A stretch of 64,000 nucleotides of DNA from Gordionus sp. m RMFG-2023 (lineage: Eukaryota; Nematomorpha; Gordioida; Chordodea; Parachordodidae): NCBI RefSeq assembly GCF_954871325.1, contig NC_088776.1:32970508-33034507 (forward strand). The letters are read 5' to 3'. A model generated the notes under the pieces. That model did no database searches. It was not told the origin of the DNA and saw only the letters and a list, made by a program, of their open reading frames with translations. Below, one piece after another: positions 40,500-53,100 of this stretch. Both the position numbers and the translations under genes were made by a program. How positions within the stretch are numbered: the first letter of the stretch is position 1; the number at the start of each line of letters is the position of its first letter.

Positions 40500-40860
40500 A
40501 AAAAATCACACTTTTTTTGGATAAGTCTTTGTCTTCGCAGGCAATTAAAAGAATGCACGAAAATTTGCAAAGAAAGACACTCACGTCTGTTTATATTGTT
40601 TACAAAAATTTGAGATAACGAAAGACAAAGCCTAATATTTTTCTTTAATTTTTTTAGATCGAATTCTGATCTATTTCTAAAATGTGAGTTAGGATCGGAC
40701 ACAGAACTTTGAAAATAAATATATCGGTTCTCATAAAAATTTACGAATAGTCGGGCATGAAAAAGTAGAGTTGGCTAGACATCTAGCAAAAACTACTAAT
40801 GTAAATGCCGGGAACTTTCGAGGGAATTTCGGCCTTTCTATTTGAATAATTTGCATGATG
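40500..40860 (+). pseudogene. LINE RNase H relic
   Basis: The plus strand has SDKSLSSQAIKRMHEN near 40,516 and, about 210 bp on, GSHKNLRIVGHEKVELARHL near 40,728. These fit two consecutive RNase H motifs of jockey/I-type LINEs (the S-D-S-L-S-A-L-Q-A block, then P-S-H...G-N-E-K-A-D-E-L-A) with the usual spacing. The sequence between has stops. No reverse transcriptase was found beside it. Confidence 0.45.
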
Positions 40861-41474
40861 TTGTTTACTAAATTCACCTGCAATAATATATCAAACCAAG
40901 TGACAAGAAGAGATACCAGAAAAGAAAATTATTATGATTTTTTGCCAAATAATTGCGTGTAAAGCCTTTGGGGTCATTATTTTTTTGGATACGTTTATTA
41001 ATGCATCATAAATATCATCAACTTGATTTATGATGGCCTTTACATTCTCCTTCTTACACTCACATTGCGTTTCACGATTTTAATGTAAATTTATTCACAT
41101 TATCCTTCAAAATTTGCCATCGCTGAAAAGCAGAAAAGCGAGTATATATTTGTTGGACAACGCCAAAAATGGTTTGCGACTAGTTATGATCTTGTTTTGT
41201 CATCAAGTAGCATATTTAAGCGGTTACAGCCACAAGGCTTAACTTTCTATTGCACGCTATACCAGTTAAAGCGTAAAATTTATAATACTCATTTTTTTTA
41301 CTCTATATATATATATCTAAAGAAAGTAACAATTTTTTTCCCCGAATTCGAATATTTCTAATTTTTTTGGAGTATGTTAACTAGAATACACAACGCACAT
41401 ATAAGGGTAAAATATATTCATTTTATTCTCGAAAATTATATAATGTATAAAAATGATATACAAATGCAAAAAAA

Positions 41475-43190
41475 TCAGTTTTTATGAAATAAAGTAAAAC
41501 AATTATTTGCTGGGGTAAAACATAATGATACTCCGCATTTGTCGGACGCCACTTTTGTAATGTCCTTACAACCTGGTAATTTGCACCTGACCTTTTTGTC
41601 ATTATACTTCAGCCTATGTGCAAATTGGTCTTTCTGAATTTCCGAATTTGGTAAACACTGTGCTGTACCTTTTTTACACTTTTATATATTCAGATTGCAC
41701 CGATATTCGTCTATTACTCGTTGTTGAATTAATACTTTAATTTCCTTTACACAATACTTCTGCAACTGATATTTTAAAAGTTAGGAGCGACTCCTGCTCC
41801 TTCCTGGGAATTTTTAGCAGGTTACAATCCTTCCGATATAATAGCCATGTATTAGCAAGCATCATGTCAAATATATGAAAAGATACTCGGTGATACCATT
41901 TCTGGGACTTGATATGAATCCTATATAATGCTAGTAGGGAATCTATAAAATCCACTCCACCCATGTTTTTATTGTAATTTTTAACAATGGCTGGACATTT
42001 CATGTTAATGCTTTTCCTTTTTTTTCGATCGGTTTCACGTCAGATATTGGGTGGGCCCCTATAAAGCTGCTCATTAAACGGAACGATTGTCAAATCATTT
42101 GATAACAGATAAATCGACTCTATTGATCACCATTTATTTCAACAAAACGTCCTCTTCCTTTTTTTTAATCTCTTGATCTGTCGGCAAAACGCATTTTTGA
42201 GGCGATTTGCCTTAACCGTTGATACATATTATATTCCCCTTTGCGCTAATATAGTAAGTTTATGCTAGAGAATCAATTGTCAAAGCAAAACTTATAATTT
42301 TGATGCAATGGGACTGCGACAACCATGCGCAGAACTGAATTCCCACAAGCCCCTATATCTGGCATACCTTCAGCTTGGAGAATCTTCCCCTTCATAGTTA
42401 TAAATAATACCATCATTTTTACATAATAAAAAAAATTTAAAACCCCACTTTTTAGGTTTTTTGTGGTTGTATTGTTTCATCCTACTTTGCCTTTTGAAAG
42501 GAACAACTTGCTCATCGACGCATAGATTTTCTCTTAGTGTAATTTCTTTTAAAATATCTTGTGATCTTCAGCATAGGTCTTATTTTATGAAGAACATCAT
42601 ACCCTTCAGTCCCAAAAAGACATGCTTTCATGTTGCCATTTAGGTGAAAACATGATTTTATCAACTCCCACCTTTTTACTGACAATATAAGACACATTCG
42701 TGATTCTAGTATTAGCCGTCCAATATAAACGATGGCAGATTTATAATGCTCATATAGAACAAAATTCCTATGAATTGTTCTAATTCATCTAACGATAAAT
42801 TAAGGTGTTTGCTTATATCTTTTTGAATTGCATATAGATTAGATTGTAGTACTATTGTAGGAAGTATATTTCCCAACAAAAATTTGAAGTAGTATATCGG
42901 ATTTTTAACTTAATTGGCAAAGAGTAAACTGTCTTTCCAATCTGGGGCTACTCGTGGGACATTAGTTAAAGAAGATTTCCATATATTTCGTCATCCTGAC
43001 ATCATGGATGTCTTAAGTCAGTCTCTTGCTTTCAATATCCGAATCATCTGATTCCGCTAAAAATATTTATTATAGCATAAGAAATACTAAATTTACCAGT
43101 GTCACATGGTATATATTCTTCATCAGACGAATCACTCAATTGAGAATCCTCACTATCTACCGGTATTCTAAAATTTATATCACTAGTCAT
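41475..43190 (-). pseudogene. piggyBac transposase, broken
   Basis: The minus strand starts MTSDINFRIPV followed by an acidic stretch, DSEDSQLSDSSDEEY, as in piggyBac N-termini. Then come WELIKSCFHLN, LHKIRPML, RIDEQVVPFK with the first catalytic Asp, QYNHKKPKKWGFK, and FCFDN with the second Asp. YNKNMGGVDFIDSLLALYRI holds the third, and ANTWLLYR follows. The end is a Cys/His-rich tail (VRCKLPGCKD, KCGVSLC, NCFTLFH) before TGA. All blocks are in order over 1.7 kb, but several stops and frame changes interrupt them, so it is not a working gene. Clear TTAA-flanked inverted ends were not identified. Confidence 0.85.
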
Positions 43191-43783
43191 TTAGCTATAA
43201 ATTTATTTGATAAAATTTTTAATAAATATTTTATTATAACAAAAATCTTCTAAAGGCGCATTGTTAACCTCAGTTAACATATCATATTATTAGAAATAAA
43301 AAATGTATTATTATTTAAAATTTATAAAAATGTAATAATTATATAAAATATTATTTTTACTAGATTTCAAATATTTATAGATCCACTAGAATTTGAATGA
43401 TATATAACGAATCAAAATACGAAAAATAAATTTAAATTTCTAAGGTAACCATTTTATAAAAAGTGAAAATTAAATATATAATATTTGATAGAAAAAATAA
43501 TGTTATGTTCATGATTGACGTCTTTATTATAAAATATATACGTTATTTACAATATACAATGCGCGTAAATCAATTATAACAATATTTATAACAAAATATT
43601 TAAGACGTTGCCTCAGGTTTACACGGTGCAATAGAGGGTAAACGTTTGTGATTTATTTGTAATATTCGAGCCTGAACCCCTTTATTGTATCCCCTTATAT
43701 TTGATCCATTATCCTAACTTTGTTCACGACAATTTTTTTTATTCTTAGTCCTAATTTTTTAAATAATGTCAAAAATGCTTATA

Positions 43784-43937
43784 CCCGGCCTAGCTAAATT
43801 AAATATAACGGGCCGGGCCGGGCTTGAAAAATTAGGCCCGATGCAGATCACTATGCCTGATATTTATATATAAATTTTCTGGTCCCTTAAATTTTTTGCC
43901 CAGTCCGGCCCGTTATATTTAATTTAGCTAGGCCGGG
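43784..43937. repeat. GC-rich MITE with 29-bp perfect inverted arms
   Basis: Arms 43,784-43,812 and 43,909-43,937 are exact inverses: each runs from CCCGGCCTAGC to AACGGG when read inward. The spacer is GGCCGGGC-rich. GATTTGCCGATCTCTA just outside the right arm is typical of the CCGGGCC class of hAT MITEs. Confidence 0.7.
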
Positions 43938-44113
43938 ATTTGCCGATCTCTAATACATAAATTAGAAACTAAAGTGGAACGCTATAATTAAAAAAATGAT
44001 TAACTTTTAAATATTAACGTTTGCAGCACTGATATATTAAATTGTAAATTAATTAAATTAAGTTCTATGCTCTTCTTTTTTTGTTACGGAATATTAATAT
44101 TTTTTAATCATAG

Positions 44114-47100
44114 CCCATATGTCTTCTATACAATTATCGACACATCTGTGCGCCGAAATAGAAATCGGTGGTTATTATTATATTTTTTTATATGCGGTTA
44201 ACGACGCCGTCGAGTTTGCTAACACCTAATAAATTTACGGTTACCTCGGCAACCTACATTTTCTAATAACTATTGAAATATATTATTCATTATATGTATA
44301 TAATTTATTTGGGCATTCGTTGCTTTCTCCGAAAATAGATGTATAAAAAAATATCAATTAAAGAATTGCCTTTTTTTTATCAATATATATTAAAACATTA
44401 TATAAATTGAATGCTAACAAAATACAAGGTAAGCGATATGAATAGATTAGTAATAAAATTTCGTATAGATGTAAATAAATATTACCCAACGATAAAAAGA
44501 TTCTTTCGCCAGATGTACCTGTTGCAGGTTTGCAGATAAACAGGGACTTTTCTAGCTAATTATCAGGTTTAAGAAGCTTCATTCATCTTTTCTCCAAAAG
44601 TTTAGAGCATCTTGTTCTGGTTTATTATGTTGGTTAAGTGGAATGTATTATTCCTGCTCCAGTTAGCGTATAATCGTTATAGTTACATTTTAAAAAGGCA
44701 ATTCTAGTTACATTTTGAAATAAAAAATTCTAGTTACATTTTTTGGAATGTAATTAGTTTAAACCGGGCTTGGCTCAAATTATTATTTATCACAAATTTA
44801 ATTTTTTATATATCGATCCTGACAATAAAAATTAAATCTATTAAATAAAGTAATATGAATAAAAATTAAAATTGGTTTTGTATTATCATTCGTTTAATAT
44901 TATTTTTTTTATATATATAACTCCGGGCCTGGGCCATATATTTTACTTGACTTAGGGTCGGGCCTCGATTACAATTCTTTCTTCGAACTGGATTGGTTAT
45001 GAACCAGATGAGAGTATTTATTTATATCGCATAATATTACAGATTATTCTTAGGCTCCAAAATACTTTGAAAAATACCTCAAATTTTTTAAATTTTATAA
45101 ATTTTCGCTAATTAATAAAATTATAAAACATGTCCGAAATCTTCCATTATTTTTTTTACTAAAAACAAAAAAAATAAAGAAAAAAAAACGAGAATAAAAT
45201 ACGAAAAATAACATACTTTAATATTACCTACTAGTTTTTAATAAAAATTACCCAAATAAATTAATTTTTATTCAAATTTATCAATTTCTATTATTTTTTT
45301 ATAAATGACGAAAACTGATTTAGAACACTTTATTTTTACATTAAAAGTAGCTTGTTATTTTTTTCTTCAAGATTTATTTATTTATATTTTTTTAGATTTT
45401 GGATACAGCCATAAAAGTAATATTTTTTCATAAAGTTCGCCTATATTGGGTCTTAATGTTTTTACTGTGACTAAGTTGGTATTTTTATTTTCAAAACTAC
45501 AAGATTATAAAATTTAAAAAAAAATGCATCATAGACGCCGCCAAATGGTATCCCGAGGAATTTATGATTTTGATCGATTTGGAAACCAGGGAAATAGAGA
45601 TCGAATTTACTCCTCCGCCTCTCTACTATAGATTGCGTTACTTCGAGCTTGAACTTTTCAGTGTTTGGAATTCGGAAAATAAAAATTTAAAAAGGGAGGT
45701 TCTAGGAGACAAACAAGAGAGCAAGCTCAAATATCAAATTATCGATGTTCAAGTTTAATTTTCTAAATCAAATACATTTTAATGGATTAGGTAGATATAG
45801 CGACTGAGCATTTATTATTTTTATTATAAAAAAATGGCTCGGTTACTAACTCACTTACCGATTAACATTAAGGACCTTGCAACCTGAAATAATGTTTTAC
45901 ATTCGCGAAAAGTCATGAACATTTTTTTTTATTGTTGCGCTTATTTTTCCATGATAATAAAAAAGTGTGGTACCAATCACTTTTATGCTTTTTAATATCG
46001 ATAATTCCCTATTTATGCATTATATCTCTAGTCTATGCCAGACAATGCAACCATGGTCAAATCATTATTTGAAAAAATACCCCTTGGCACGTATCATATC
46101 ACCGTAAGCTTCACACATCCCATTAATTTTTTATGTATCGTTATTGTTTATAATACCCAGTTTAGCTCATTAATTTAAATTTGAATCTATATTTTTCTCT
46201 AATTTAGTTTTACCGAACTTGAAAAATCCGTGACACGAATATTATTTAATAATGAAATAATATTATATTTTTTAGTTATATCCCTCGTCTTACGTAAATG
46301 GCGAGTGCCTTTGCACGATTGAATACCTGCAATGCTCCTGCTTGATGAACGAATCCATAGATTTTGAAATGCCAGATAGTAATGCGATTTTGGATGCATA
46401 ATGAAATTCATTTTTTAATAAGCCCCTCTTGATTATTTTTTAAATTCATTATTTTCCAAAACTCATAGATTAACTCGTAATATCATCTAAGTTTTAAAGA
46501 CAGTGACTTTAGTATTAAAAAAATGTAATACAATTCATTTTTCAATTATTATTTTTTTACAATTGAATACCATAAACATAATAAATTAAATAGATATTTA
46601 TAAATGAAACATAAAAATGTAAAAAAAGGATTAGTTTGTTATAAATAACCTAGTTATTTTTTCGCATAAATGTTGAAATTAGACGTATAAAATTATTTAT
46701 TAGTCATAAATGAAACAGCTCGGCCACAAATAGTCTATCAATGTTTTCATTATTACCCCTTTGGCTTTATGCCATAAACGTGTTATTATTTAGATTTATT
46801 AACCATTCGCTACGACTCTGATTTGCATAAATCTTGGCTGGTGTGATTTTTCAATACATCATTCTGGGAATTCGAATTATAATAAGGGTTGTTTTTTAAT
46901 TTAATATTTAACTTTTCAACGAAGCAGACATGAAAATTGAAAAGATTACGAAAACAATTAGGGCCAACATAATTTGAGTCACTATGGCCGATTATTCTAT
47001 ATGATCGACTACATAAAAAATATTATGAAAATAACCAACTCCAATTATTTCTAATTTTTAAAAAGATTAAAATATATAGAAAATTGAAAATGGTTTTGTT

Positions 47101-50100
47101 GTATTCTCATATTATAAATAATTTCTCCTAACAGATGTATTAACTTCGAAAGTTATTTTGAGGTCCGTGAAGTTGGCGCCACAATTTTTGATTTTCAATG
47201 GTTTATCAGTTGGTATGATTTGTACCCGATTTGTACCGTTTTCAGTTCGATTTGTACCATCACCGTTTTTGAGATATTCAAAGAACAATATGGGGGGCCA
47301 ACTTCACGACAGCCCCCCAAATTTTGAATTTAAAATTAAAAAGTGCATAGGTCGATAAAGAATGATTTGTATCGTTTTCAGTTCGATTTTTACCATCACC
47401 GTTTTCCAGCTATTGACTGTTAAAAATATGGCGCCAAAAATAAAAAACACTCAAAATTTATTTTTTTAAAAATTTTTTTAACGTACAACGATAGAGAATT
47501 TTTTTCTCTTCCTAATAATGCCTCAAATTAAGCTTTATCTTCATTATTTATTTCGGAAATCAAATTTTAAACCTTATATTATAGCGTGAAGTTAGCCCCC
47601 CCCCCCCGATATTCAAAATTTGAGATTTTCCAAATTTTTAAAACGGGATTGATTTGTACCCGATTTGTACCGTTTCAAACTCGATTTGTACTATTACCGT
47701 TTTCCAGCTATTGACCGTTAAAGATATGGCCCCAAAAATAAAAAACACTCAAAATTTATTTTTTTAAAAATTTTTTAACGTTCAACGGTAGAGAAATTTT
47801 TTCTCTTCCTAATGATGCCTCAAATTAGGCTTTATCTTCATTATTTATTTCGGAAATCAAATTTTAAATTATATTATAACATGAAGTTAGCTCCCCGATA
47901 TTCAAAATTTGAGATTTTGAAAACGGGATTGATTTGTACCGTTTCAAACTCGATTTGTACTATTACTGTTTTCCAGCTTTTGACCCATAAAGATATGGCG
48001 CCAAAAATAAAAAACACTCAACATTTATTTTTTTTAAATTTTTTAACGTACAACGGTAGAGAATTTTTTTCTTTTCCTAATGATGCCTCAAATTAAGCTT
48101 TATCCTCATTATTTATATCGGAAATCAAATTTTAAACCTTATATTATAGTGTGAAGTTAGCCCCCCCCCCCGATATTCACAATTTGAGATTTTTCAAATT
48201 TTTAAAACGGGATTGATTTGTACTATTACCGTTTTCCAGCTATTGACCGTTAAAGATATGGCGCCAAAAATAAAAAACACTCAAAAATTTTTTTAACGTA
48301 CAACGATAGAGAATTTTTTTCTCTTCCTAATGATGCCTCAAATTAAGCTTTATCTTCATTATTTATTTCGGAAATCAAATTTTAAACCTTATATTATAGC
48401 GTGAAGTTAGCCCCCTCGATATTCAAAATGTGAGATTTTTCAAATTTTTAAAACGGGATTGATTTGTACCCAATTTGTACCGTTTCAAACTCGATTTGTA
48501 CTATTACCGTTTTCCAGCTATTGACCGTTAAAGATATGGCGCCAAAAATAAAATACACCCAAAATTTATTTTTATAAAAGTTTTTTAACGTACAACGGTA
48601 GAGAATTTTTTTCTCTTCCTAATGATGCCTCAAATTAAGCTTTATCTTCATTATTTATTTCGGAAATCAAATTTTAAACCTTATATTATAGCGTGAAGTT
48701 AGCCCCCCCCCCCCCCCCCCGATATTCAAAATTTGAGATTTTTTAAATTTTTAAAACGGGATTGATTTGTACCCGATTTGTTCCGTTTCAAACTCGATTT
48801 GTACTATTACCGTTCTCCAGCTATTGACCATTAAATATATGGAGCCAAAAATAAAAAACACTCAAATTTTTTTTTTTAACTTACAACGGTAGAGAATTTT
48901 TTTCTCTTCCTAATGATGCCTCAAATTATGCTTTATCTTTATTATTTATTTCGGAAATCAAATTTTAAACCTTATATTATAGCGTGAAGTTATCCCCCCC
49001 CCCCCCCTCCCGATATTAAAAATAGTTTGCTTATTTATAAATATTTTTCAAAAATGGACACATCATTAAGAATATTACTTTATTATATATATAAATAAAT
49101 ATATTTACAAAAATAAACACAATAATATATGATTTCGTTTTATTAAAGAAATATAATGATGGTTATTTTGAAGGTGTTTCTTTTGAATTTGTAGGTTATA
49201 ATTCAACAGTAGTGTTTTGATTCTTTGATTGCTCCATCAAAGTCTCACATTTGAAAAATTATTTACTTCTGCTATGATTGTAGATACAATCTAAAATAAT
49301 ATTAAATTTATAGATTAAAAAAAATATATTTTACTGTTCAGATGGCACCCATTCCAAAAGAGCCAAAAGTTTATCATCCAAGAGCGTATTTATTTTTTAA
49401 CTAGAAACCTTTGGTGTAATTTCTTTTATCAATGTTCATAAATATTTACTAATTTTTTGGTAACCTTATCCTATATTCTAAAATGATATAATATCAATTA
49501 ATATATTATAAAATGATATAATATAAATTACAATATTCTAAAAATATATAAATATAAATTAATATATTCTAAAATTATATAAATTAGTATATTCTTAAAT
49601 GATATAATATCAATTAATATATGAGATAAATTATACATACAATTTGGTATACATTTCAATTTTAGCGCAAAATTATAAAATAAATCAAACCAGTAAGCTT
49701 TTTTTAACGCTTACAGTAAAAAAATCTAATTTCCACAATACCATCTAAAATGCATTATAAGCTCTTCAAACGGAGCGTAATAACATATTTATGTATTTTA
49801 TTATCCAAATTTTATTAATAAATCATTTATTGTTATGATAATTATACAAATCCAAATTATTATGTAATTTTTATATAGTTAGAAAATAAATTAATACATA
49901 ATATAAAATCTATATCAAATTATAAAAAATTTAAATTGAGAATAGATTTCAATATAATAATGATAGGATATCAAATAGTGTATATATATATGCGGTCGAT
50001 TTTTTTTAGGTATATTAAAAAAAATTTTAACTTTTAAATTATTAAAAACCTCCCATACATTATTGCGACGTAGGCAATAAGCGGATATAATGACCTAAAA

Positions 50101-53100
50101 TATTTGGATCGTTTTGCTCATTGCCTTCATAAGCTTTACACCTCTAAGGGTGTAAATAATTTGATCAATTTTGATATAATTTGGTATTGTTTTTATATCA
50201 ATTAAAGGGTATTGCCCCGTTTTTAATGTAATTTCTAATAATATATTATAACGATTTAAAAGTAAAGTAGAAGATAATATATAGTTACAAGAAATATTTG
50301 AAATTTTTTTTACATTACATAGCCCTCTATCTATAGGACAGGCTAAATAATCATTAATAATTGATTCTAAATTAGATATATTATTTATATGTTCAATTGA
50401 AAATGATAAAATGCCATTTTTGTAAATTATATTAAAACATGACTCTTTAGAACACACGACACTTTATTCCGTCATGTGTTCAAACATACCTATTGTTATT
50501 ATTTTGTTAATAAGTGCATATATATTAGATTCAGCCGCAATATGGTAAACATTATTTGGTAAAATATTTGCCTTAAATAATTTGTTTAAAATGTGAATGC
50601 GTTGTTTATATGCATTTAAAATATGCTTATTAGTTAAACTTTCCCCTATATTTGTTAAAGAAGGGGATGTTAGAGTCATATAGTTTTTGTAAGCCGGGCT
50701 ATCTATATTAGCTGATGTTATTAGTTGAATAAAGGCGCCTATAGCACATGTATTCGTCGTCGTGTATTTTTTTCCTTCATAACTTACCGATCCACATAAA
50801 TTCCCATTTTTGAGAAGGCGAACTGGATAGTGGTCTTCTTTTGCATCACCGCTAATATAATGCCAATAAGATCCCCTTCTTTAACAAATATAGGGGAAAG
50901 TTTAACTCATAAACATATTTTAAATGCATATAAACAACGCATTCATATTTTAAACAAATTATTTAAGGCAAATATTTTACCAAAATGTTTACCATATTAC
51001 GGCTGAATCTTATATATGCACTTATTAACAAAATAATAACAATAGGTATGTTTGAACACACGACGGAATAAAGTGTCGTGTGTTCTAAAGAGTCATGTTT
51101 TAATATAATTTACAAAAATGGCATTTTATCATTTTCAATTGAACATATAAATAATATATCTAATTTAGAATCAATTATTAATGATTATTTAGCCCGTCCT
51201 ATAGATATAGGGCTATGTAATGTAAAAAAAATTTCAAATATTTCTTGTAACTATATATTATCTTCTACGTAACTTTTAAATCGTTATAATATATTATTAG
51301 AAATCACATTAAAAACGGGGCAATATCCTTTAATTGATATAAAAACAAAACCAAATTATATCAAAATTGATTAAATTATTTACACCCTTAGAGGTGTAAA
51401 GCTTATGAAGGCAATGAGCAAAACGATCCAAATATTTTAGGTCATTATATCGCTTATTGCCTACGTCGCAATAATGTATGGGAGGTTTTTAATAATTTAA
51501 AAGTTAAATTTTTTTTAAATATACCTAAAAAAATTCGACCGCATATATATATATACACTATTTGATATCCTATCATTATTATATTGAAATCTATTCTCAA
51601 TTTAAATTTTTGTTATTTTTTATAATTTGATATAGATTTTATAATATGTATTAATTTATTTTCTAACTATATAAAAATTGCATAGTATAATTATCACAAC
51701 AATAAATGATTTATTATATATAAAATTTGGATAATAAAATACATAAATATGTTATTACGCTCCGTTTGAAGAGCTTATAATGCATTTTAGATGGTATTGT
51801 GCAAATTAGATTTTTTTACTGTAAGCGTTAAAAAAAGCTAACTGGTTTTATTTATTTTATAATTTTGCGCTAAAATTGAAAATGTATACCAAATTGTATA
51901 TATAATTTATCTCATATATTAATTGATATTATATCATTTAGGAATATATTAATTTATATAATTTTAGAATATATTAATTTATATTTATATAATTTTAGAA
52001 TATAGTAATTTATATTATATCATTTTATAATATATTAATTGATTTTATATCATTTTAGAATATAGGATAAGGTTACCAAAAAATTAGTAAATATTTATAA
52101 ACAATGATAAAAGAAATTACACCAAAGGTTTCTAGTTAAAAAATAAATGCGCTCTTGGATGATAAACTTTTGACACTTTTGGAATGGGTGCCATCTGAAC
52201 AGTAAAATATATTTTTTTTATCTATAAATTTAATATTATTTTAGATTGTATCTACAATCATAGCAGAAGTAAATAATATAATGTGAGACTTTGATGGAGC
52301 AATCAAAGAATCAAAACACTACTGTTGAATTATAACCTACAAATTCAAAAGAAACACCTTCAAATTAACCATCATTATATTTCTTTAATAAAACGAAATC
52401 ATATATTATTGTGTTTATTTTTGTAAATATATTTATTTATATATATAATAAAGTAATATTCTATATGATGTGTCCATTTTTGAAAAATATTTATAAATAA
52501 GCAAACTATTTTGAATATCGGGTGGGGGGGGGCTAACTTCACGCTATAATATAAGGTTTAAAATTTGATTTCCGAAATAAATAATGAAGATAAAGCTTTA
52601 TTTGACTCATCATTAGGAAGAGAAAAAAATTCTCTACCGTTGTACGTTAAAAAATCTTTTAAAAAAATAAATTTTGAGTGTTTTTATTTTTGGCGCCATA
52701 TCTTTAACGGTCAATAGCTGGAAAACGGTAATAGTACAAATCGAGTTTGAAACGGTACAAATCAATCCCGTTTTAAAAATTTGAAAAATCTCAAATTTTG
52801 AATATCGGGGGGGGGGCTAACTTCACGCTATAATATAAGGTTTTTGATTTCCGAAATAAATAATGAAGATAAAGCTTAATTTGAGGCGTCATTAGGAAGA
52901 GAAAAAAATTCTCTATCGTTGTACATTAAAAAATTTTAAAAAAATAAATTTTGAATGTTTTTTATTTTTGGCGCCATATTTTTAACGGTCAATAGCTGGA
53001 AAACGGTGATGGTACAAATCGAACTGAAAACGGTACAAATCATTCTTTATCGACCTATGCACTTTTTAATTTTAAATTCAAAAGTCGGGGGGCTGTCGTG

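Noticed and set aside
47158-48096. Frames inside the Foldback tandem units
   Set aside because: They repeat with the unit, differ in length between units and change frame, so they are not genes.
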